DNA from: an uncultured Eubacteriales bacterium | GTDB lineage: Bacteria; Bacillota_A; Clostridia; Oscillospirales; Oscillospiraceae | Direction: 5' to 3' | NCBI GenBank assembly: GCA_900556015.1 | Contig: USNH01000046.1 | Location: 1-6,814, forward strand | Length of the DNA stretch: 6,814 nt | Shown here: piece after piece, positions 1-6,269 of the stretch | How positions within the stretch are numbered: the first letter of the stretch is position 1 | How the letters are laid out: every line of letters begins with the position of its first letter | Made by a program: the position numbers and the translations under genes | The notes under the pieces: model-generated | What the model saw: the letters and a program-made list of their open reading frames with translations, nothing else | Databases searched by the model: none | What the model was told of the DNA's origin: nothing

Positions 1-1571
1 CCGGCCAGTGCGAGATGAGCGCCGTGCTGGGACAGCGCAGCGGCAACCGGGGCGCGTGCGCCCAGCCCTGCCGGCTGCCCTACGGCGTGAACGCGCCCTG
101 CGGCGGGGACTATCCCCTGAGTCTGAAGGACGCCAACCTGTCCGCCTATTTGCAGGACATGGAGCGCATGGGCGTAGCGTGCCTGAAGATCGAGGGCCGG
201 ATGAAGCGGCCCGAATACGTGGCGGTGGTGACGGGCATCTACCGCCGGCTGCTGGACGAGAAGCGCCGCCCCACGGCGGCGGAGAGCGCCGCGCTGGAGC
301 AGGCATTCTCCCGCAGCGGCTTTACCGACGGCTACTGGCTGGGCCGCAAGGGGCGGGCCATGTTCGGCACGAGGCCGGAGAACGCCCCTGAGCCGAAGGA
401 GCTGTTTGCCCAGGCCCGGGCGGTATACGAAAACGGAAAAGAGAACCGAAAGATCCCGGTGAACCTCCGTATGACGGTGCGCCGGGGCGAGCCGGTGCGT
501 CTGAGCGGCGCCTGCGCCATCCCGGGCGGCGTCACCATAGGCATGGCCACGGGCGATATGCCGGAGGAAGCGCGAAACCGCGCCGTGACGGAGGAGGAGC
601 TGCGGCAGCGGCTGGCCAAGACCGGCGGCACGGTGTTCGCGGCGGAGAGCATTGAAATAGAGCTGGACGAGGGGCTGATGGTGTCCGCCAGCGCGGTGAA
701 CGGCCTGCGGCGGGAGCTGCTGGACGAGCTGGCAGCGCGGCGGACGGACAAGCCGGAGCGCCGGGTGTGCGCGCCCTCCCCTCTGCCGGACGCGCCGGCG
801 GGCGCGGCGGAGCTGCAATTCACCTGCTCCATCGCACGGGCCGACCAGCTGACAGCGGAATTACTGGCGGAAAAACCGGCCATCGTGTATATTCCGGCGG
901 AGCTGCTGGATACCATGGAGCTGTCCTCCTACGCGGGACAGACGGAGCTTTGCGCCGTGCTGCCCCGTGTGTTCCGCACGGCGGACGAGGCCGTGCTCCG
1001 GGATATTCTCGCCCGGCACGGCGAGGTGTCCTCCGTGGCCATCGGCAACCTGGGCCATCTGTCCATCGTCCGGGGGCTGGGCAAAACGCTGCGGGGCGAC
1101 TACGGGCTGAATATCTACAACAGCCGGGCGCTGCGCTTCTGGCAGGAGCAGGGGCTGACCTCTGCGGCGGTGAGCTTTGAGCTGCGGTGGCAGCAGGTGC
1201 GGGATTTGGCGAAGTACGTCCCCTGCGAGGCCGTTATCTACGGGCGGCTGCCGCTGATGGTGACGGAGAACTGCATGACGAAGAACGCAGTGGGCTGCGT
1301 CCACGGCGGCGGCAGCGTGCTGACAGACCGCACGGGGGCGCAGTTCCCGGTGCTGTGCGGCTACGGCTGCCGGTGCGAGATCGAAAACGGCAAGACGCTG
1401 GTGCTGGCGGATAAGCCGGAGGTGTTCCGCTGCGGGCTGGCCTACGGGCGGCTGCGGTTCACCACGGAGTCGCCGGAGGAGTGCGCCGCCGTGCTGCGGG
1501 CCCACCGCACCGGCACGGTGACGGCAAGCGCGGATGTGACGCGAGGGCTGTTCTACCGGGGCGTGGAGTGA
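1..1571 (+). CDS. U32 family protein with DUF3656, RlhA-like (5' partial)
   Basis: The frame is open from the left edge (first full codon at base 3), so the true start lies outside the window. The ATG at 15 falls inside a conserved motif and is not the start. The first visible residues, GQCEMSAVLGQRSGNRGACA followed by QPCR, are the U32 signature, with Cys codons at 9, 57 and 69 and another at 99. About 390-770 matches the DUF3656 middle domain. About 805-1571 looks like a second U32-type barrel, with NLGHLSIVRGLG and then YGRLPLMVTENCMTKNAVGC. Further Cys codons are at 1272, 1296, 1356, 1368 and 1374. In E. coli the family member RlhA is needed for hydroxylation of 23S rRNA C2501, and related U32 proteins (TrhP, UbiU/UbiV) are hydroxylation factors, some with Fe-S clusters held by Cys. 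An RNA-hydroxylation role is therefore more likely than proteolysis, although databases often say 'peptidase U32'. The substrate here is inferred. The gene ends in TGA, followed by a 229-base gap. Confidence 0.9.
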   Translation, partial: GQCEMSAVLGQRSGNRGACAQPCRLPYGVNAPCGGDYPLSLKDANLSAYLQDMERMGVACLKIEGRMKRPEYVAVVTGIYRRLLDEKRRPTAAESAALEQAFSRSGFTDGYWLGRKGRAMFGTRPENAPEPKELFAQARAVYENGKENRKIPVNLRMTVRRGEPVRLSGACAIPGGVTIGMATGDMPEEARNRAVTEEELRQRLAKTGGTVFAAESIEIELDEGLMVSASAVNGLRRELLDELAARRTDKPERRVCAPSPLPDAPAGAAELQFTCSIARADQLTAELLAEKPAIVYIPAELLDTMELSSYAGQTELCAVLPRVFRTADEAVLRDILARHGEVSSVAIGNLGHLSIVRGLGKTLRGDYGLNIYNSRALRFWQEQGLTSAAVSFELRWQQVRDLAKYVPCEAVIYGRLPLMVTENCMTKNAVGCVHGGGSVLTDRTGAQFPVLCGYGCRCEIENGKTLVLADKPEVFRCGLAYGRLRFTTESPEECAAVLRAHRTGTVTASADVTRGLFYRGVE

Positions 1572-1594
1572 AAACCGGCCTGCTGCTCTCTGCC

Positions 1595-1631
1595 ATTCCG
1601 GGCTAGTGACCGATGTCACCGGCGCGGGAAT
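1595..1631. repeat. REP-like imperfect palindrome
   Basis: The outer arms ATTCC (1595-1599) and GGAAT (1627-1631) flank an inner stem, GCTAGTGAC (1602-1610) against GTCACCGGC (1615-1623), around a CGAT loop. The inner stem has one A-C mismatch and one G-T wobble. The overall pattern, 'cattccg...gggaatccg' around a variable hairpin, resembles small dispersed palindromic repeats I recall between genes in gut Clostridia. That family assignment is from memory. No U-run follows the hairpin, so it is not a standard intrinsic terminator, although it lies just after the stop of the U32 gene and could protect the 3' end of that transcript. Confidence 0.55.
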
Positions 1632-1654
1632 CCGCCTCCCCGAAAAAAGAGAAC

Positions 1655-1693
1655 GGATCGCCGCGTCGGGCTTTGCCCTCCTCGCAATGACAG
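1655..1693 (-). repeat. Dispersed 'tgtcattgcgag' type repeat fragment
   Basis: Read on the - strand, this begins CTGTCATTGCGAGGAGGGCA and ends CGATCC. That is the general form of a widespread bacterial dispersed repeat (tgtcattgcgag...gcaatcc). Its core is a small hairpin, GGGC (1668-1671), TTT, GCCC (1675-1678). It lies directly after the first palindrome, so the intergenic region looks like a mosaic of two repeat types. Assignment to a repeat family is recalled pattern knowledge; only copies elsewhere in the genome would prove it. Confidence 0.5.
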
Positions 1694-1725
1694 GGATAGC
1701 GGTGCTTTTGCGCGCACGAGGGCAA
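1673..1725. repeat. 8-bp perfect inverted repeat, 37-base spacer
   Basis: TTGCCCTC (1673-1680) is exactly complementary to GAGGGCAA (1718-1725). The left arm shares its GCCC with the small hairpin at 1668-1678, so the two foldings exclude each other. The spacer also contains the perfect palindrome TGCGCGCA (1709-1716). It lies upstream of the candidate dut promoter, so it would be transcribed only by readthrough from the U32 gene. It may simply mark the edges of an inserted repeat unit. Confidence 0.35.
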
Positions 1726-1739
1726 CTTCCGAAAACAAA

Positions 1740-1748
1740 TGGTATAAC
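1740..1748 (+). promoter_or_regulatory. Candidate extended -10 promoter for the dut-mre operon
   Basis: TGGTATAAC fits an extended -10 element (TGn followed by TATAAT with one mismatch). It sits at the start of a markedly AT-rich stretch (about 1731-1790) in an otherwise GC-rich window, 52 bases before the dut start. No good -35 hexamer is present at 17-18 bases upstream (GGGCAA at 1720-1725 is poor), which extended -10 promoters can tolerate. Transcription would start near 1755, giving a leader of roughly 45 bases. A TTGCAA at 1751-1756 lacks a well-spaced -10. This is the only plausible promoter region I see for the downstream genes. Confidence 0.4.
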
Positions 1749-1800
1749 GATTGCAATAATTTACAATTAGTATTCAATTTTGAGAGAAAAAGGTGTTACT

Positions 1801-2250
1801 ATGGAGCTGAAGATCAAGGCCCTGTCCCCCAAGATAGGGACGGAGATACCCCTGCCGAAATTCGCCACCGCCGGGGCGGCGTGCATGGATCTGTGCGCCT
1901 GTCTGGACGAGGCGGTGACGCTGCAAGTCGGAGAGCGGCGGCTGATCCCCACGGGCATCGCTATCGCGCTGCCGTCGGCGGACTATGTGGCGCTGGTGTT
2001 CGCCCGCAGCGGGTTGGGCATCAAGCAGGGCGTGTGCCTGAGCAACGGCGTGGGCGTTATCGACAGCGACTACCGGGGCGAGATCGGCGTGGGGCTGGTG
2101 AACCTGGGGCAAAGCGAATACACCGTGCGGCCCGGCGACCGCATCGCTCAGCTGATGGTCACGCCGGTGGTGCAGCCCACGGTGGTGCAGGTGTCGGAGC
2201 TGGATGACACCGACCGGGGCGCAGGCGGCTTCGGCTCGACAGGGCGGTGA
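1801..2250 (+). CDS. dut: Deoxyuridine 5'-triphosphate nucleotidohydrolase (dUTPase)
   Basis: A 149-residue trimeric-type dUTPase that hydrolyses dUTP to dUMP and pyrophosphate, keeping uracil out of DNA and supplying dUMP for thymidylate synthesis in the cytoplasm. All five family motifs are visible in order: motif 1 around ATAGAACMDL (residues 22-31), motif 2 ARSGLG (68-73), motif 3 GVGVIDSDYRGEI (83-95, with catalytic Asp88 and base-reading Tyr91), motif 4 RPGDRIAQLMV (110-120), and the glycine-rich C-terminal arm RGAGGFGSTGR (139-149) that closes over the substrate. The length is normal for the family. The ATG at 1801 is chosen because AAGGTG (1790-1795) sits 5 bases ahead of it; an in-frame TTG at 1780 would place that ribosome site inside the gene. 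It is the first gene of the operon, and maf follows after 5 bases. Confidence 0.97.
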   Translation: MELKIKALSPKIGTEIPLPKFATAGAACMDLCACLDEAVTLQVGERRLIPTGIAIALPSADYVALVFARSGLGIKQGVCLSNGVGVIDSDYRGEIGVGLVNLGQSEYTVRPGDRIAQLMVTPVVQPTVVQVSELDDTDRGAGGFGSTGR

Positions 2251-2255
2251 CGGGC

Positions 2256-2828
2256 ATGGCGAAGATCGTGTTGGCCTCCGGGTCGCCCCGGCGGCAGGAG
2301 CTGCTGCGCCGCATCGGCGTGGCGGAGTTTGACGTCCGCGTGCCGGAGGTGGAGGAGTACTTCCCCGCCGGGCTTACGCCGGAGGAGACGGTGTGCTACA
2401 TCTCCCGGGAGAAATCCCAGGCAGTGGAGGCGGCGGAGGACGAGATCGTCATCACCGCCGACACCATGGTGTTTCTGGACGATAAAAAGCTGGGCAAGCC
2501 CGCCGACGAGGCGGAGGCGCTGGCCATGCTGACGGCCCTGCAGGGCCACCATCACGCGGTGTGTACCGGCGTGACGGTACGGCAGGGCAGCAGGATGCTG
2601 ACCCGTGCCCAACGGACAGAGGTGTATTTCCGCCCTGCCTCGGAATCAGAGCTGCGGGCGTATATCGCCGGGGGCGAGCCCATGGACAAGGCCGGAGCTT
2701 ACGGCGTGCAGGGCCAGGGGGCGCTGCTGGTGGAGCGCATCGACGGGGATTTCTTCAACGTGATGGGCCTGCCGGTGCTGCTGCTGAGTCGGATGCTGGC
2801 GGAGTTCGGCGTAAAGCTGTTGGGATGA
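2256..2828 (+). CDS. maf: Maf family nucleotide pyrophosphatase (dTTP/UTP type)
   Basis: A 190-residue Maf protein, a house-cleaning enzyme that converts nucleoside triphosphates to monophosphates plus pyrophosphate. Visible motifs are the N-terminal phosphate-binding LASGSPRR (6-13), TADTMV with putative catalytic Asp69, LGKP with Lys81, DKAGAYGVQGQGA (144-156) and GDFFNVMGLP (164-173). The GAYGVQG form matches the YhdE-like branch (dTTPase/UTPase, also active on modified pyrimidine nucleotides) rather than the YceF m7GTP branch; this subfamily call is inference from the motif. The ATG at 2256 is preferred to the in-frame GTG at 2247, which overlaps the dut stop, because the protein then begins MAKIVLASGSPRR as the family usually does and GGTGA (2246-2250) can act as its ribosome site. 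Translation is probably coupled to dut. In many Firmicutes maf precedes radC-mreB-mreC; here mreC follows directly after 12 bases. Confidence 0.95.
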   Translation: MAKIVLASGSPRRQELLRRIGVAEFDVRVPEVEEYFPAGLTPEETVCYISREKSQAVEAAEDEIVITADTMVFLDDKKLGKPADEAEALAMLTALQGHHHAVCTGVTVRQGSRMLTRAQRTEVYFRPASESELRAYIAGGEPMDKAGAYGVQGQGALLVERIDGDFFNVMGLPVLLLSRMLAEFGVKLLG

Positions 2829-2840
2829 TTTGAGGGCACT

Positions 2841-3680
2841 ATGAAGCGATTTTTTACGAAAACGGGAATATGGCTGCTGGCGGCGGCGGCCACCATCGCG
2901 GTGGCGCTGTGCGTGGTGTCGGCGCTGGGCTCGGGGACGGGGTTTCTGCACAACGCCCTGGGCGTGGTGGCGTCGCCGTTCCGTGCGGCGGGCGCGGCGG
3001 TGGCCGGGTGGTTCACCGACCTGGGCGACCACTTTGAAAGCGTGGAGCAGCTCCAGGAGAAGAACGCGGAACTGAACCGCCGGGTGGCGGAGCTGGAGGA
3101 CGAGCTGCGGAAGGCCCAGAACGCCGCCGACGAGAATAAGGAGCTGCGCCGGCTGCTGGGTCTGCGCCAGCAGCGCACCGACCTGCAATTCGAGGCCGCC
3201 CGCGTGACCCAGCGTGACGTGTCCAACTGGGCCAGCACGGTGGTGCTGAACCGGGGTAGTCAGCACGGCGTGGCCGTGGGCGACTGCGCCGTGGACAGCA
3301 CCGGCAACCTGGCCGGAGTGGTGACGGACGTGGGCCTGAACTGGTGCTGCATGGCCACCCTGGCGGACACGGAGGCCCAGTTCGGCGCGATGGTGTTCCG
3401 CACGGAGGAGACGGCGGTGGCCGGCGGCGACCTGGCACTGATGAGCGAGGGGAAGCTGAAGCTGCAATACCTATCCGATTCCGCCAACCTCATCAAGGGC
3501 GACCTGGTGGTCACGTCCGGCCTGGGCGGCTATTACCCCGCCGGGCTGGTCATCGGCACGGTGGACGAGGTACGCACCGACGACGGCGGCCTGGCCCGCT
3601 ACGCGGTGCTCACGCCGCGCTGCGACCTGAGTGACCTGCGCGACCTGTATATCATCACGGACTTTGATGTCATCGAATAA
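2841..3680 (+). CDS. mreC: Rod shape-determining protein MreC
   Basis: A 279-residue bitopic membrane protein of the elongasome. It polymerises outside the membrane and activates PBP2/RodA for side-wall peptidoglycan synthesis. Residues 1-7 are basic, about 8-29 form a single hydrophobic anchor, and about 64-108 form a coiled coil rich in Glu, Leu and Lys (VEQLQEKNAELNRRVAELED and onward). The extracellular beta domains follow, with the family hallmark GDLVVTSGLGGYYPAGLVIG at 220-239. Length and domain order are typical. GAGGG at 2832-2836 precedes the ATG by 4 bases. It lies 12 bases after maf and 15 before mreD. The usual mreB partner is not upstream in this window. Cys169 and Cys170 are adjacent in the extracellular part, which is a small curiosity. 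Confidence 0.95.
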   Translation: MKRFFTKTGIWLLAAAATIAVALCVVSALGSGTGFLHNALGVVASPFRAAGAAVAGWFTDLGDHFESVEQLQEKNAELNRRVAELEDELRKAQNAADENKELRRLLGLRQQRTDLQFEAARVTQRDVSNWASTVVLNRGSQHGVAVGDCAVDSTGNLAGVVTDVGLNWCCMATLADTEAQFGAMVFRTEETAVAGGDLALMSEGKLKLQYLSDSANLIKGDLVVTSGLGGYYPAGLVIGTVDEVRTDDGGLARYAVLTPRCDLSDLRDLYIITDFDVIE

Positions 3681-3695
3681 CGAAGGAGCTTGCCT

Positions 3696-4205
3696 ATGAC
3701 CCGCCGCGCTGTGGTGCAGAAGTGGATATTGTATAGCCTGTGCGCCCTGGCGCTGGTGCTGGTGCAGAGCCTGCTTTTGGTACGGGTACAGGTATGGGGC
3801 GTACACCCCTTTCTGCTGCCGGCTATCGCCGTCATCCCGGTGACGCTGGAGCGGGACGAGGGGGCGCTGCTGTTCTCCGTGTTCTTCGGGCTGGCGTGCG
3901 ACCTGCTGACGCCGGTGGCGGGGCTGCCCTGCTTTTACGCGCTGGCGTTCCTCGTCAGCGGCGGACTGGCCTGGCTTCTGTCGGGCCGGGTGGTGGCGGC
4001 AGGACTGGTGTGCTCCCTGGCTGCCGCCGCGTCGGCGCTGGTGGTGTGCGGCGTGCTGCACCTGGCGGTGCTGGCGGGCAGTCAGTCCGTGGACGTAACG
4101 GCGGCGGCGGTGCTGGCGGGCAAGGAGGCCGCGCTGTCCCTGCCCCTGACGGTGCTGGTCCACTATCCGTTCCGCAGAATATGTCTGCTGACCCAGCGGG
4201 ATTGA
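3696..4205 (+). CDS. mreD: Rod shape-determining protein MreD
   Basis: A 169-residue, very hydrophobic polytopic membrane protein of the MreD family, part of the Mre/PBP2 wall-elongation complex. Membrane segments are visible at about 9-29, 38-50, 57-73, 78-96, 99-127 and 143-158. The RDEGALLFSVFFGLACDLLT stretch (53-72) corresponds to the conserved 'G(L)xxDLLxP' loop region of MreD. The family is poorly conserved in sequence, so placement between mreC and a PBP2 gene is strong supporting evidence. The ATG at 3696 is chosen because AAGGAG (3683-3688) lies 7 bases ahead; the in-frame TTG at 3690 is too close to it. The gap to the PBP gene is 22 bases. Confidence 0.9.
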   Translation: MTRRAVVQKWILYSLCALALVLVQSLLLVRVQVWGVHPFLLPAIAVIPVTLERDEGALLFSVFFGLACDLLTPVAGLPCFYALAFLVSGGLAWLLSGRVVAAGLVCSLAAAASALVVCGVLHLAVLAGSQSVDVTAAAVLAGKEAALSLPLTVLVHYPFRRICLLTQRD

Positions 4206-4227
4206 CCCACAGCGAGAGGAGACCCCT

Positions 4228-6258
4228 ATGATACAGAACCCCCATCCCACAAAACGGCGCGTCCAGCTGCTGCTGGGCTTTTTCGCCGCGTTTCTGCTGC
4301 TGTTCGCCGCCGTGCTGTATGACGCGCAGGTGGCGCATGGCAGCGAGAACCGGGCCAAGTCCATCGCCAGCAACGCCTCCAGCGAGACGGTGACGGCCTC
4401 CCGCGGCATCGTCACCGACCGCAACGGCAAGGTGCTGGTGTCCAACCGGCTGGCCTATACGCTGGTGTTCGACCGCAGCGGCTTCAAAAAGGACGAGGAT
4501 GCGCTGAACGCGGCCATTCTCCGGCTTATCGACCTGTGCCGGGAGACGGACACCGCGTGGAGCGACTCCCTGCCCATGACCGCCGGGTCTGCGCCCCAGC
4601 TGACCACCGCCGCCCGCTCCAGGAGCTTCAAATCCTACCTGGAAAAGCGGAAGCTGCCGGAGAATGCCAACGCCGCAGAGCTGCTGGAGGCCCTGCGTGA
4701 GCTGTACCACATCGACAGCGGCTGCACCGTGGCCCAGGCCCGCGACATCGCCGGCGTGCGCTATGAGCTGGACAGCCGCAGCAGCTACACCTTCGCCGAG
4801 GACGTGTCGGCGGAGATCATCAGTCAGATCACCGACGGGCATTTCGACGGCGTGACCATCAAGACCGCCTCCGCCCGCGTATATAACACCAAGCTGGCCA
4901 GCCATATTCTGGGCACTATCGGCCCGATATGGCAGGAGGAATGGAGCAGCGACGAGAGCACCGGCTACGTGGGCTATGCCGACAAGGGCTACGCCATGAA
5001 CGACCTGGTGGGCAAGGACGGCGTGGAGAAAGCGTTTGAGGAGTACCTCCACGGCGAGGACGGCAGGCGGCTGGTGACCACCGACGAAAACGGCAAGCTC
5101 ACCGGCGAGCTGTATACCCGCGAGCCCCAGCCCGGCGGCACGGTGGCCCTGACGCTGGACATTGATCTACAGGCCGTGGCGGAGCAGACGCTGGCCAGCA
5201 CCATCCAGGGCATGATGGACAAGGACAGCTACCAGCGCGGCGGCGCGGCGGTAGTGATGGGCGTGGGCAACGGCGAGGTGCTGGCCATGGCCAGCTACCC
5301 CACCTATGACCTGGAGACGTTCAACCGGGACTATGAGACGCTGGCGGAGGACGACCGGCTGCCCATGTTCAACCGGGCCACCCAGGGCATCTACGCCCCC
5401 GGCTCTACCTTCAAGCTGTGTACCTCCGTAGCGGCGCTGGAGAGCGGCGTCATCACCCCTACCACCATCATCGAGGATCGGGGCGTGTATACCTATTACA
5501 AAGATCCCCAGCCCGCGTGCTGGATCTGGCGGCAGGCCCGCATGACCCACGGGCGCATCAACGTCAGCCAGGCCATCGTGGACTCCTGCAACTACTTCTA
5601 TTACGAGGTGGGCCGCCTTACCGGCATCGCCCGGCTGGACGACTACGCCACCCAGTTCGGCCTGGGTCAGTCCACCGGCATCGAGATCGGCGATGTCAGC
5701 GGCGTGCTGGCCTCCCCGGAGTGGGCGGAGGCCCACGACCGGGAGTGGACGGACGGTCAGACCATCACCGCCGCCATCGGCCAGTCCTACAACGCCTTTA
5801 CCCCCCTTCAGCTGGCCAACTACGTGGCCACGCTGGTGTCCGGCGGTGAGCACTACGCCGCCCACCTGCTGAAAACCGTGAAATCATACGACAATTCGCG
5901 TTTAATTTACGCTTATGACGAAGAACCGCTAAACGACATGAACATCTCCGACAGCACCATGGCAGCGGTGACGAAGGGTATGCACGACCTGACCCACGAC
6001 TCTCTGACCTCCGCCTTCTCCCGCTGCGTGGTGGAGGCCGGCGCAAAGACCGGCTCGGCTCAGGTGGGCACGGACATCGCCAACGGCGTGTTCGTGGCCT
6101 ACGCCCCCTATGACGACCCGGAGATCGCCGTGGCCATCGTGGTGGAGAAGGGCGGCAGCGGCAGTCTGCTGGCCAACGCCGCCGTGGACATCATCAACGC
6201 CTGGTTCTCCCGGGGCAGCAACAGCAGCACCGCGGGAGAAAACACCCTGCTGCAATAA
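4228..6258 (+). CDS. mrdA: Penicillin-binding protein 2 type transpeptidase (class B PBP)
   Basis: A 676-residue D,D-transpeptidase that cross-links peptidoglycan during side-wall elongation. It is anchored in the membrane with its catalytic domain outside. A basic N-terminus (KRR at 9-11) leads into one membrane segment at about 12-31. The PBP dimerisation/pedestal domain follows, starting near SRGIVTDRNGKVLVSN (58-73). The transpeptidase domain begins near residue 300. The three active-site motifs are intact: S393-TFK in APGSTFK, S453-C-N, and K607-T-G in GAKTGSA. It contains no glycosyltransferase domain, so it is class B; its partner would be a RodA-type SEDS protein, not seen here. The mreC-mreD context argues for PBP2 rather than a division (FtsI) or sporulation (SpoVD) homologue. 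AGAGGAGA (4215-4222) precedes the ATG. An AT-rich rare-codon patch lies at 5881-5940, between the active-site motifs, in a poorly conserved linker. Confidence 0.94.
   Translation: MIQNPHPTKRRVQLLLGFFAAFLLLFAAVLYDAQVAHGSENRAKSIASNASSETVTASRGIVTDRNGKVLVSNRLAYTLVFDRSGFKKDEDALNAAILRLIDLCRETDTAWSDSLPMTAGSAPQLTTAARSRSFKSYLEKRKLPENANAAELLEALRELYHIDSGCTVAQARDIAGVRYELDSRSSYTFAEDVSAEIISQITDGHFDGVTIKTASARVYNTKLASHILGTIGPIWQEEWSSDESTGYVGYADKGYAMNDLVGKDGVEKAFEEYLHGEDGRRLVTTDENGKLTGELYTREPQPGGTVALTLDIDLQAVAEQTLASTIQGMMDKDSYQRGGAAVVMGVGNGEVLAMASYPTYDLETFNRDYETLAEDDRLPMFNRATQGIYAPGSTFKLCTSVAALESGVITPTTIIEDRGVYTYYKDPQPACWIWRQARMTHGRINVSQAIVDSCNYFYYEVGRLTGIARLDDYATQFGLGQSTGIEIGDVSGVLASPEWAEAHDREWTDGQTITAAIGQSYNAFTPLQLANYVATLVSGGEHYAAHLLKTVKSYDNSRLIYAYDEEPLNDMNISDSTMAAVTKGMHDLTHDSLTSAFSRCVVEAGAKTGSAQVGTDIANGVFVAYAPYDDPEIAVAIVVEKGGSGSLLANAAVDIINAWFSRGSNSSTAGENTLLQ
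5881..5940 (+). other. AT-rich rare-codon island inside the PBP2 gene
   Basis: Sixty bases with 23 G/C (38%) stand inside a gene that elsewhere almost always uses G or C in the third position. The codons include tca, aat, tcg, cgt, tta, att, gct, tat, gaa (twice) and cta, most of which are nearly absent from the surrounding kilobases. The reading frame is intact and encodes KSYDNSRLIYAYDEEPLNDM, a hydrophilic linker before the segment leading to the KTG motif. The short arms GCGT (5898-5901) and ACGC (5909-5912) could form a weak hairpin. Confidence 0.7.
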
Positions 6259-6269
6259 CGAGGTACGCT

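Noticed and set aside
1602..1650. Hairpin after the U32 stop as an intrinsic terminator
   Set aside because: The stem has a mismatch and a wobble and no T-run follows it on the + strand; an A-run (1643-1648) follows instead. It is better explained as part of a repeat.
1780..1800. TTG start that would extend dUTPase by 7 residues
   Set aside because: It would put the AAGGTG ribosome site inside the gene and adds residues not typical of the family; the ATG at 1801 has correct spacing.
3955..5052. Long antisense open frame of 365 codons, opposite mreD and the PBP gene
   Set aside because: High GC and strong third-position bias on the + strand make long open frames in other frames by default. 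The translation is low-complexity (rich in His, Gly, Ala, Arg), has no recognisable motif and lies opposite two well-supported genes. The same holds for the other antisense frames at 861-1619, 2646-3467, 3471-4445 and 5167-5865.
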